A DNA stretch of 21,588 nt from Candidatus Fonsibacter sp. GTDB lineage: Bacteria > Pseudomonadota > Alphaproteobacteria > Pelagibacterales > Pelagibacteraceae. Below the pieces are notes generated by a model. It was not told the DNA's origin. It did not search any database and saw only the letters and a list, made by a program, of their open reading frames with translations. Location: assembly GCA_009693745.1 (NCBI GenBank), contig SHWR01000016.1, positions 1 through 21,588 of the forward strand. The letters are read 5' to 3'. Made by a program: the position numbers and the translations under genes. Shown here one piece after another: positions 15,733 to 21,588 of the stretch. Each line of letters begins with the position of its first letter. Positions within the stretch are counted from its first letter, which is position 1.

Positions 15733-16764
15733 TTATTCTAATCCTAATTCTTTATTTAAAATTTTAGTTCCATCAGCAAGAGCTTTCATTTTTGCATTTG
15801 CAACTTGTTTAGAAAAAGTAACTAAGCCACAATTTGTACATCCTAAAATATTTCTAGGTTCAGCATATTTAGTAGCCTCTCTTAAAATATTGGCAACTTG
15901 TTCAGGTGTTTCAATTTTTTTTGTACTCACATCAATTGCGCCAACTAAAATTTTTTTTCCTTTTAATAAAGAAATTAAATCCATAGGGACTTTTGAGTTT
16001 TGACATTCTAGGCTTATTTGATCAATTCTACTTTTAGCAAGCAATGGAAATACATGTTCATATTGTCTCCATTCATTACCAAGACTATTTTTCCATTTAA
16101 TATTTGCTTCAATTCCGTAGCCGTAACAAATATGAACAATGGTTTTTGCTTTTACGTTATTAACTGCCTTTTCTAAAATTTTTATACCCCAATCCTTAAC
16201 CTCATCAAAAAAAACATTAAAGGCAGGCTCGTCAAATTGAATATAATCAACACCTGCATCCGCAAGTTCTATAGCCTCTTTATTTAAAGCTGTAGCAAAT
16301 TTTTCAGCAAGTTTTTCACGATTTTTGTAATAGCCATCATACAAAGTATCCACCATTGTCATCGGACCGGGAAGAGTGAATTTAATTGGCAGATTTGTAA
16401 GTGATCTTAAATATTTAGCGTCTTCTACAAAAACAGACTTTTCTCTTTTTATTTCGCTTATAACAACAGGTACGCTGGCATCGTAACGATTTCTAATCCT
16501 TACAACTTTCTTATTTTTAAAATCAACACCATTTAAGTGTTCAATAAACGTTGTAACAAAGTGTTGTCTTGTTTGCTCACCATCGCCAATAATAGATAAA
16601 CCAGAATTTATTTGATCATTAACAGCAATTTTTATTGCATCTCTTTTGCCTTTTTTTAATTCTTCTCCTTGCAATAACCAGGGTGACCAAAGTTTTTCAG
16701 GCTCTGCAAGCCAATTTGGTTTGGGAAGACTCCCAGAAATAGTTGTTAAGATTTTATTATTCAT
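15733..16764 (-). CDS. Stand-alone MetE catalytic-domain protein (cobalamin-independent methionine synthase family)
   Basis: About 343 aa, corresponding to the C-terminal zinc-containing barrel of MetE; the roughly 350-residue N-terminal half of classical MetE is absent. All four zinc ligands are visible (numbered from the longer start at 16782): His217 and Cys219 (VHICYGYG), Glu259 (ISLECQ), Cys318 (NCGLVTF). Other family blocks are GDGEQTR (66-72), LPGPMTM and YIQFDEPAF. It should transfer a methyl group to homocysteine or a related thiol, but the donor is not readable; such core-MetE proteins do not all use methyl-tetrahydrofolate. I chose the ATG at 16764 because the family begins about ten residues before the GSLPKP segment; an in-frame ATG 18 bp upstream (16782) would add MCNSIK, and neither has a Shine-Dalgarno. 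It is a single-gene unit, divergent from the next permease. Confidence 0.86.
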   Translation of the reverse strand: MNNKILTTISGSLPKPNWLAEPEKLWSPWLLQGEELKKGKRDAIKIAVNDQINSGLSIIGDGEQTRQHFVTTFIEHLNGVDFKNKKVVRIRNRYDASVPVVISEIKREKSVFVEDAKYLRSLTNLPIKFTLPGPMTMVDTLYDGYYKNREKLAEKFATALNKEAIELADAGVDYIQFDEPAFNVFFDEVKDWGIKILEKAVNNVKAKTIVHICYGYGIEANIKWKNSLGNEWRQYEHVFPLLAKSRIDQISLECQNSKVPMDLISLLKGKKILVGAIDVSTKKIETPEQVANILREATKYAEPRNILGCTNCGLVTFSKQVANAKMKALADGTKILNKELGLE

Positions 16765-16854
16765 TTTTATACTATTACACATCCATTAATATATTGTGCT
16801 GTTTAGAATTAAATAAAAAACTAATAAAAAATATTGTTTTACTTATAATTTTAA

Positions 16855-18081
16855 ATGGTAGATTTAATTGATATGTTTTTAGGAATTCCTATAGAGTTTT
16901 ATTTTTTCGCTCTAATCTTATTGTTTGTAGCGTTATTTCATAATCATGTTTTAAAGACTGCCCTTATAGGCCTTGCTATTGTGAGCTTATATAAAATTGG
17001 TTTTGCAGGATTTAAAACAGGTCCTGGTATAAATGGATTTGCCAGCCATTTAATTCATGAATGGGTTATTATAATAAATCTTTTACTTCTACTTGTTGGT
17101 TTTGCATTGCTTTCTAATCATTTTGAAAAAAGCAATGTTATAGAAGCCGTTTCAACAATATTGCCAAAAGGATGGCAAGGAGCATTTGCCTTGCTTGCAA
17201 TTATTTTTGTTCTATCTGCATTTTTAGATAATATCGCAGCAGCTATTATTGGAGCGACTATTGCATCAAGACTTTTTGAAAAAAAAGTACACATTGGCTA
17301 TCTCGCTGCAATTGTTGCTGCATCTAATGCTGGCGGATCAGGAAGCGTCGTTGGTGATACTACGACTACTATGATGTGGTTAGCCGGAGTTCCTCCAATT
17401 GAAGTGTTTCATGCTTATATTGCAGCATTAGTTGCGTTATTTGTTTCTGGTTATTTTGCAGCAAAACAACAGCATGCATACCAACCATTAATTGTTAGCT
17501 CTCAATCAAAACATAACTTTGATTGGTCTAGAGTTATTATTGTCTTTGTGATCTTAACAACAGCAATTGTAACTAATGTTGTCGTAAATATAAAATTTAA
17601 TTATTTAGCAGATTACTTTCCATTTATTGGAGTGTCTGTTTGGGTTGCGCTATTTTTAATGGTACTACTTCGAGCTCCTGATTGGTCATTAATTCCGAGT
17701 GCATTTAAAGGAAGTATATTTTTACTCTCTTTAGTTCTAACAGCTTCAATGATGCCAGTTGAAAAACTACCACTTGCTTCATGGTTTTCAACTTTTGGAC
17801 TTGGATTTTTATCATCAATTTTTGATAACATTCCACTAACTGCGCTTGCAATTAAACAAGATAATTATGATTGGGGAGTACTTGCTTATGCAGTTGGATA
17901 TGGTGGATCTATGATTTGGTTTGGATCATCAGCAGGAGTTGCGGTTTCAAATTTATTTCCAGAAGCAAAATCTGTAGGTCGTTGGGTAAAAGAAGGATGG
18001 CACGTTACCGTTGCTTATATCGCTGGATTTATTGCAATTATGTTAATTTGGGGATGGCATCCAATTCACATTCCTAATTAG
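16855..18081 (+). CDS. Ion-transporter superfamily permease (NhaD/ArsB/CitM-like)
   Basis: A 408-aa inner-membrane protein with about 11-12 hydrophobic segments. The two internal repeats each carry a broken-helix motif typical of the superfamily: SAFLDNIAAAIIG with NAGGSGSVVGDTTTTMMWLAG in the first, and SSIFDNIPLTALAIKQ with GYGGSMIWFGSSAGVAVSN in the second. The paired aspartate-asparagine (DN) sites and the GDTTTTMMW block resemble NhaD sodium/proton antiporters; citrate or other anion transport is an alternative, and the sequence does not choose between them. TATAAT at 16844-16849 sits 5 bp before the ATG, which would make a leaderless or nearly leaderless transcript if used. The stop lies 1 bp from the stop of the convergent TSUP gene, with no convincing terminator between. 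Confidence 0.85.
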   Translation: MVDLIDMFLGIPIEFYFFALILLFVALFHNHVLKTALIGLAIVSLYKIGFAGFKTGPGINGFASHLIHEWVIIINLLLLLVGFALLSNHFEKSNVIEAVSTILPKGWQGAFALLAIIFVLSAFLDNIAAAIIGATIASRLFEKKVHIGYLAAIVAASNAGGSGSVVGDTTTTMMWLAGVPPIEVFHAYIAALVALFVSGYFAAKQQHAYQPLIVSSQSKHNFDWSRVIIVFVILTTAIVTNVVVNIKFNYLADYFPFIGVSVWVALFLMVLLRAPDWSLIPSAFKGSIFLLSLVLTASMMPVEKLPLASWFSTFGLGFLSSIFDNIPLTALAIKQDNYDWGVLAYAVGYGGSMIWFGSSAGVAVSNLFPEAKSVGRWVKEGWHVTVAYIAGFIAIMLIWGWHPIHIPN

Positions 18082-18082
18082 C

Positions 18083-18925
18083 TTAGAAGAAAAAAATATA
18101 TAATTTTCTTATACTTAAAGCAGTTATTAGGCAGCCGACAAAAATTAAAATCATTTTAACACTCATTCTTGAAGTTACACGCGCAGCATAAGGAGCTACT
18201 AAAAATCCACCAATTATAAGCCCAGCTAAAGCTTCCCAATCTGTAACTTTAATTAAAAATAAAAACGAAATTGCTGAGGCTAGATTAATAAAAAATTCAG
18301 AAGCATTAACAGTTCCAATAACTTTTTTTGGGGGTATTTTTCCACCTAATAAACTTGTTGCAACAACTGGACCCCAGCCACCACCTCCAGCGCCGTCAAC
18401 AAATCCACCTGTTACTGCAAGCGGTATAATAGTTGAGTTTTTTTGTTCAAATTGTAATTTGATTTTTGAATAGGCTTTTGCAATTAGGAATATGCCCATA
18501 AATAATAAATAAATAGAAATTAAGATAGATAAATAGGGAATTTTAACTTTAGTTATTATTAAAGCTCCTAGAATGGCGCCGATTATTCCAGGTAGAAGAA
18601 GTTTTTTAAATAATCTTGTATCAACGTTTCCAATTTTCCAATGATTTAATCCTGAGGATCCTGAGACAAAAATTTCTGCAATATGAATATAAGCAACTGC
18701 TTCAACAGGAGAAATTCCATAACCTAGTAAAAAAGCTGTGCCAGCTACACCGTAAGCCATTCCTAAACTACCATCAATTAATGCAGCGATTACTCCAAAT
18801 AATAATGCCCAGAAAAACAAATCACTATTAAAAGAAGTTGTATCGGTTTCGCGATAGTAAGTTAGCATCGCTATTGCAGAAACAATTAACAGACCAAATA
18901 AAATTCTAAATACTTTATCGCTCAT
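18083..18925 (-). CDS. TSUP/TauE-SafE family membrane permease
   Basis: A 280-aa inner-membrane protein with about 8 hydrophobic segments in two repeats. The family markers are the paired glycine-rich motifs DGSLGMAYGVAGTAFL in the first half and GGFVDGAGGGGWGPVVATSLL in the second, plus GTVNASEFFINL. Relatives are proposed to export sulfite, sulfoacetate or other small organic anions, but assignments are weak and nothing here fixes the substrate. The first 35 residues hold one extra hydrophobic segment before the core. It is convergent with the ion-transporter gene and divergent from an MFS gene, whose start is within 50 bp, so those two may share control. Confidence 0.9.
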   Translation of the reverse strand: MSDKVFRILFGLLIVSAIAMLTYYRETDTTSFNSDLFFWALLFGVIAALIDGSLGMAYGVAGTAFLLGYGISPVEAVAYIHIAEIFVSGSSGLNHWKIGNVDTRLFKKLLLPGIIGAILGALIITKVKIPYLSILISIYLLFMGIFLIAKAYSKIKLQFEQKNSTIIPLAVTGGFVDGAGGGGWGPVVATSLLGGKIPPKKVIGTVNASEFFINLASAISFLFLIKVTDWEALAGLIIGGFLVAPYAARVTSRMSVKMILIFVGCLITALSIRKLYIFFF

Positions 18926-18939
18926 TTAATATAAGATTA

Positions 18940-18949
18940 TTATCGATAA
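18940..18949. promoter_or_regulatory. Palindrome in the divergent TSUP/MFS promoter
   Basis: A perfect 10-bp palindrome TTATCGATAA in the 46-bp spacer between the divergent TSUP and MFS starts. Its central location and near-symmetric AT flanks fit an operator or overlapping -10 elements. In DNA this AT-rich it could be chance. Confidence 0.25.
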
Positions 18950-18971
18950 ATAATGTTATTTGTTAATAGGC

Positions 18972-20180
18972 ATGTTTCAAGTATTAGATAAATTCAAACA
19001 ACCAATATTCGTATTAATTGCAGGCTCAATTCTACTTGCACTTGCATTTGGCATTAGACATTCTTTTGGAATTTTTTTAATTCCTGTCAGCGAAAATAAT
19101 CATTGGGGTAGAGAAGTGTTTGCAATGGGTCTTGCATTTCAAAATTTAATGTGGGGAGTTTGGCAACCTTTTGCCGGTAGAATTTCTGATAAAATAGGAG
19201 CAGGCATTGTCGTATTGGTTGGTAGCATACTTTATACTTTAGGTTTATTTTTAATGGGATTTCTTTCAACTAAAACAGGATTTCTTATTGCATCAGGAAT
19301 TTTAGGAATTGGGATGTCCGGAGTTACATTTCCAATTTTTGGAGCCATTAGCAGATCTGTAGCGATGGAGAAAAGAAGTGTTTCAATTGGAATTGCAATG
19401 TCGTGCGCATCCCTTGGACAATTTATTATGCTCCCAGTGTCATTAACAATATTACAAAACTTTGGCCCAACATTATCCTTTGGAATTTTGTCTATATTTT
19501 CTCTTATAATGTTAGTTCTCGCCGTTCCTATGTTTGAAAAATCAATTAACCAAGTAACGTCTCAAGATTTTTCATTAAAAGAAATATTAACAGAGGCATT
19601 TAGTCATAAGGGTTTTTGGCTGTTATGTTTTGGATTTTTTGTATGTGGTTTTCATATTTTATTTATTATGACTCATGTTCCAGCATTTTTAATTGATAAA
19701 GGTCTGTCGCCACAAACTGGAACTGTCGTATTAGCATTAATAGGATTATTTAATATTTTCGGAACTTACTATGCGGGATTTTTAGGATCTAAAATTAGAA
19801 AGCCTTTAATTTTAAGTTTTATTTATGGATCACGTGCAGTAATTATTTTAATTTTTATTTTATTCCCTATTTCAAATTTAACAGCTTATGTATTTGCATC
19901 TTTAATGGGTATACTTTGGCTTTCAACAGTCCCACCAACGCAAGGAACAATTATAACAGTTTTTGGGGTTAAAAATATGAGTATGCTATATGGAATTGCT
20001 TTTTTATTTCACCAAGTTGGAGCTTTTTTAGGGGGGTGGCTAGGTGGCAAAGTTTACGATCTGACAGGCTCTTATGATATTGTTTGGTATATTTCAATTG
20101 GACTTGGGGTACTTGGAGCAATTATTAATTATCCAATTGAAGAAAAAACAATAACAAGATTACAAAGACAAGCAGCATGA
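18972..20180 (+). CDS. MFS permease, monocarboxylate/oxalate-formate-like
   Basis: About 402 aa, twelve membrane segments. The cytoplasmic loop 2-3 has GRISDKIGA, a version of the MFS signature, and helix 1 contains ALAFGIRHSFGIFLIPV, reminiscent of the monocarboxylate and oxalate/formate branch. A hydrophilic loop (SINQVTSQDFSLKE) joins the halves, and the end is short and polar (TRLQRQAA). The substrate is likely an organic acid, by family only. I start at ATG 18972; an in-frame TTG at 18960 would add four residues (MLIG) and cannot be excluded. The stop TGA overlaps the ATG of a 39-aa ORF (ATGA), indicating coupling. The gene is divergent from the TSUP gene. Confidence 0.87.
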   Translation: MFQVLDKFKQPIFVLIAGSILLALAFGIRHSFGIFLIPVSENNHWGREVFAMGLAFQNLMWGVWQPFAGRISDKIGAGIVVLVGSILYTLGLFLMGFLSTKTGFLIASGILGIGMSGVTFPIFGAISRSVAMEKRSVSIGIAMSCASLGQFIMLPVSLTILQNFGPTLSFGILSIFSLIMLVLAVPMFEKSINQVTSQDFSLKEILTEAFSHKGFWLLCFGFFVCGFHILFIMTHVPAFLIDKGLSPQTGTVVLALIGLFNIFGTYYAGFLGSKIRKPLILSFIYGSRAVIILIFILFPISNLTAYVFASLMGILWLSTVPPTQGTIITVFGVKNMSMLYGIAFLFHQVGAFLGGWLGGKVYDLTGSYDIVWYISIGLGVLGAIINYPIEEKTITRLQRQAA

Positions 20181-20296
20181 AAAAATCACTATTTTTTTTT
20201 TGGATTGGTTTCGCTTTATTTCTTTTAGCGGTTGCTTATTCTTATCAAACAAAAGGGATGGAGCTTTATTTTTTAATCTCTAAGCTTTGTTCTTAA
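20177..20296 (+). CDS. 39-aa single-pass membrane microprotein, coupled to the MFS gene
   Basis: The ORF starts at the ATG that overlaps the MFS stop codon (ATGA at 20177-20180) and ends TAA at 20294-20296. The product begins MKKSLFFFWIGFALFLLAVA, a lysine start followed by a hydrophobic helix of about 18 residues, then a polar tail YSYQTKGMELYF ending LCS. This is the layout of a small inner-membrane protein, or of a short signal-anchor. The ATGA overlap argues for translation after the permease, possibly as an accessory subunit. There is no recognisable family. It could be chance in T-rich DNA, since short TTT runs readily encode Phe. Confidence 0.6.
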   Translation: MKKSLFFFWIGFALFLLAVAYSYQTKGMELYFLISKLCS

Positions 20297-20395
20297 TTAT
20301 TTTTTATTATTTTCAACCCAGGACAAAAAAATAAAAAATAATATAGTTCCAATAATTCCAACTACAAAAAGTATTAGACCTGTAATTAAACTCAT
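20297..20395 (-). CDS. 32-aa single-pass membrane microprotein after the zinc-ribbon gene
   Basis: The ATG is at 20395-20393, 7 nt after the stop of the zinc-ribbon protein, and the TAA is at 20299-20297, abutting the stop of the convergent 39-aa ORF. The product begins MSLITGLILFVVGIIGTILF and ends SWVENNKK: one clean glycine-containing helix with a short basic tail. The length, short intergenic distance and compact packing suggest a real small gene in the minus-strand operon. I recognise no family, and no Shine-Dalgarno is visible. Confidence 0.55.
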   Translation of the reverse strand: MSLITGLILFVVGIIGTILFFIFLSWVENNKK

Positions 20396-20402
20396 AAATT
20401 TT

Positions 20403-20861
20403 TTAATTTTGCTTTGGGGTAAGAACATCTATAATGTCTGAATAATATTTCTTTAAATATTCAACAAATTCTTCCAAAAGACTAAAAAAATCAATAAGTT
20501 CAGGATTTTTACTAATTATATATTCTCTGTTTTCAAAACTAAAAGCTAAACTAATTACAGAAATAACAAGAATAGTTAAAAAAATTTTTGTATAATCTTT
20601 TTCAATCGTTTTTTCATATTTAACTGGAACGTAGTTTTTGTCAGACTTTTCTTTTATTGGTTTTTGAGCTTTAGCTTTTTTTATTTTTTCTTCTTCTTCT
20701 TTAATATAATTATCCTTTAATACTTTAAATTCTTCAGTGCTTGCAGGTTCTTGAAACCATTTTTGATCACAAACACCACACTGAACTACTCGACCATTAA
20801 TTCCAATTTCTTCAGCTTTAACTGCAAATTTATATTTTTTACAAGCACAATCAATAATCAT
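20403..20861 (-). CDS. Zinc-ribbon (MJ0042-type) single-pass membrane protein
   Basis: A 152-aa protein. The N-terminal 36 residues form a short zinc-finger: Cys5 and Cys7, then Cys28 and Cys31 (QCGVCDQKWF), matching the MJ0042 finger of many alphaproteobacterial membrane proteins, which usually start MIxxCPxC. Here the first pair is C-x-C instead of C-x-x-C. A highly charged linker follows at about 42-90, then one membrane helix at about 92-110 (IFLTILVISVISLAF) and a C-terminal amphipathic segment. The finger would face the cytoplasm. Its function is unknown; relatives are often near cell-division genes, which are not seen here. Its ATG overlaps the stop of the upstream 80-aa gene (ATGA at 20861-20858), implying translational coupling. 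Confidence 0.85.
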   Translation of the reverse strand: MIIDCACKKYKFAVKAEEIGINGRVVQCGVCDQKWFQEPASTEEFKVLKDNYIKEEEEKIKKAKAQKPIKEKSDKNYVPVKYEKTIEKDYTKIFLTILVISVISLAFSFENREYIISKNPELIDFFSLLEEFVEYLKKYYSDIIDVLTPKQN

Positions 20862-21100
20862 TTAAAAATAATGCGGTTTAATATTAAAATATCTTTAGCA
20901 TTGTCTACCACTAATAAATCATATTTTTTTCTTATTTCATTTTCTTTTTTAGACTCTGGATTATTATTTAATCTTTTTGAATTTAAAGTTTTAACAGCAG
21001 CTTCATTTATAATTTTTTTTATTGGATCTTGAGCAGATTTAATTTTTAAAATATCATCTACTGCATTTAAAATATCTTTTACTGAGTAATCTTGCTTCAT
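20858..21100 (-). CDS. 80-aa protein of unknown function, coupled to the zinc-ribbon gene
   Basis: A short, charged, mostly helical cytoplasmic protein with no membrane segment or cysteine. The N-terminal helix SVKDILNAVDDILK loosely recalls the EEILASIRRII helix at the start of PopZ/DUF2497 polar-organising proteins of alphaproteobacteria, but the characteristic PopZ C-terminus is missing, so this is only a faint resemblance. The C-terminal half is Asn/Lys-rich (NNNPESKKENEIRKKYDLL). The 4-bp overlap with the zinc-ribbon gene supports its being real. It begins 41 bp after the YqhA-like gene on the same strand, so the three or four genes may form one operon. Confidence 0.65.
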   Translation of the reverse strand: MKQDYSVKDILNAVDDILKIKSAQDPIKKIINEAAVKTLNSKRLNNNPESKKENEIRKKYDLLVVDNAKDILILNRIIFK

Positions 21101-21141
21101 AAGTATACTGTAATTAAATCTTGCTAATCTTCAAAACTTTT

Positions 21142-21588
21142 CTATTTATTTTTTTCTTTATGCTTATGAATACTTTTGCTCATTATAAAATCCATTAGGG
21201 CTAGCAAAACACCACTAATAACAAATGTAAGATGCACAACTACATACAAAATAATTTTGTCTTTATCGTAATTGTTTAAATTCATAAATATTTTAAGAAG
21301 GTGAATCCCTGATATCGCAACGATTGAAGAAATTAGTTTAATTTTGAGATCAGTAAAATCAACGTGACCCATCCAATCAGGTTTATCCTCATGATTTTTG
21401 ACATTAATTTTAGATACAAAGTTTTCATAACCTGAAAAAATAACAATAATTAAAAGATTTCCAGCCAATGAAATATCAACAAGACTTAAAATAAAAAGCA
21501 AAACACCAGAAATATCTGTGGTGTTAATAATATTTATAAAATGAAAAATTTCGCGGATGAACTCATATAATAAAACAAGAAGACTAAT
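21142..21588 (-). CDS. YqhA/UPF0114 family membrane protein, 5'-truncated by window edge
   Basis: A small inner-membrane protein of the UPF0114 (YqhA) family, function unknown. The diagnostic core is LSLVDISLAGNLLIIVIFSGYENFVSK, then DWMGHVDFTDLKIKLISSIVAISGIHLLKIFM and a last helix ILYVVVHLTFVISGVLLALMD. The first in-window start codon is a TTG at 21501, but the frame stays open to base 21588, where the codons read ISLLVLLYEFIREIFHFINI, typical of the first part of YqhA proteins. The real start is therefore beyond the edge; at least 148 residues lie in the window, with only about 15-30 probably missing. The end is Lys/His-rich (KSIHKHKEKNK). Confidence 0.88.
   Translation of the reverse strand: MSLLVLLYEFIREIFHFINIINTTDISGVLLFILSLVDISLAGNLLIIVIFSGYENFVSKINVKNHEDKPDWMGHVDFTDLKIKLISSIVAISGIHLLKIFMNLNNYDKDKIILYVVVHLTFVISGVLLALMDFIMSKSIHKHKEKNK

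Noticed and set aside
15671..16003. 110-aa plus-strand ORF over the bdhA end and the MetE-like gene
   Set aside because: Antisense shadow of the conserved zinc-site region; its product has no recognisable features.
17613..18077. Small ORFs in other frames within the ion-transporter gene
   Set aside because: They are shadows of a gene with clear repeats and motifs.
18087..18110. AAGAAAA/TTTTCTT inverted repeat at the convergent permease ends
   Set aside because: Seven mostly A-T pairs that overlap the coding end of the TSUP gene; too weak to call.
20751..21032. 93-aa plus-strand ORF opposite the zinc-ribbon and 80-aa genes
   Set aside because: Phe/Ser/Ile-rich composition typical of the complement of Lys-rich coding DNA.
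21499..21501. TTG as the start of the YqhA-like gene
   Set aside because: The codons upstream stay open to the edge and encode a family-like N-terminal segment.

Overview
The window reads as a chromosomal stretch of a very AT-rich, streamlined marine alphaproteobacterium. The Pelagibacterales (SAR11) lineage is the best guess. Reasons: strong A/T codon bias, intergenic gaps mostly under about 200 bp, few clear Shine-Dalgarno sequences, a glyS-ppdK pair, a glnK-amtB pair, and many uptake systems for small organic compounds. The lineage is inferred; no marker gene in the window proves it. I see no phage, insertion sequence, CRISPR array, tRNA or rRNA.

Layout. (1) 1-4589 (+): the 3' part of glyS, which enters from outside the window, followed 6 bp later by ppdK. 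(2) 4790-5044 (+): a small secreted two-cysteine protein ending at a strong hairpin. (3) 5128-6678 (-): glnK-amtB, ammonium sensing and uptake, with stop and start codons abutting. (4) 6792-14813 (-): a five-gene operon of a 2-oxo-acid-type TRAP transporter (substrate-binding protein, small permease, very long large permease), acetoacetyl-CoA synthetase and an MFS permease. Divergent from it, at 14956-15729 (+), lies a D-3-hydroxybutyrate dehydrogenase. (5) 15733-16764 (-): a stand-alone catalytic half of cobalamin-independent methionine synthase. (6) 16855-20180: three more permeases (ion-transporter superfamily, TSUP/TauE, MFS). (7) 20177-21588: two very small membrane-protein ORFs, a zinc-ribbon membrane protein translationally coupled to an 80-aa protein of unknown function, and a YqhA/UPF0114 membrane protein running off the right edge.

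How the genes fit together. Region 4 looks like a dedicated module for ketone-body-type C4 acids. The TRAP system and/or the MFS permease would import 3-hydroxybutyrate, acetoacetate or a related oxo acid. BdhA would oxidise 3-hydroxybutyrate to acetoacetate, and AacS would activate acetoacetate to acetoacetyl-CoA for thiolysis elsewhere. The oddest protein is the TRAP large subunit: after a normal membrane domain it carries a lysine-rich, partly coiled-coil tail of about 330 residues with one cysteine near each end. Its DctQ partner is also enlarged. Two short ORFs (39 and 32 codons) fill the only apparent gap near the right end. Both outer genes are truncated by the window, and the first in-window start codons for them are not their real starts.
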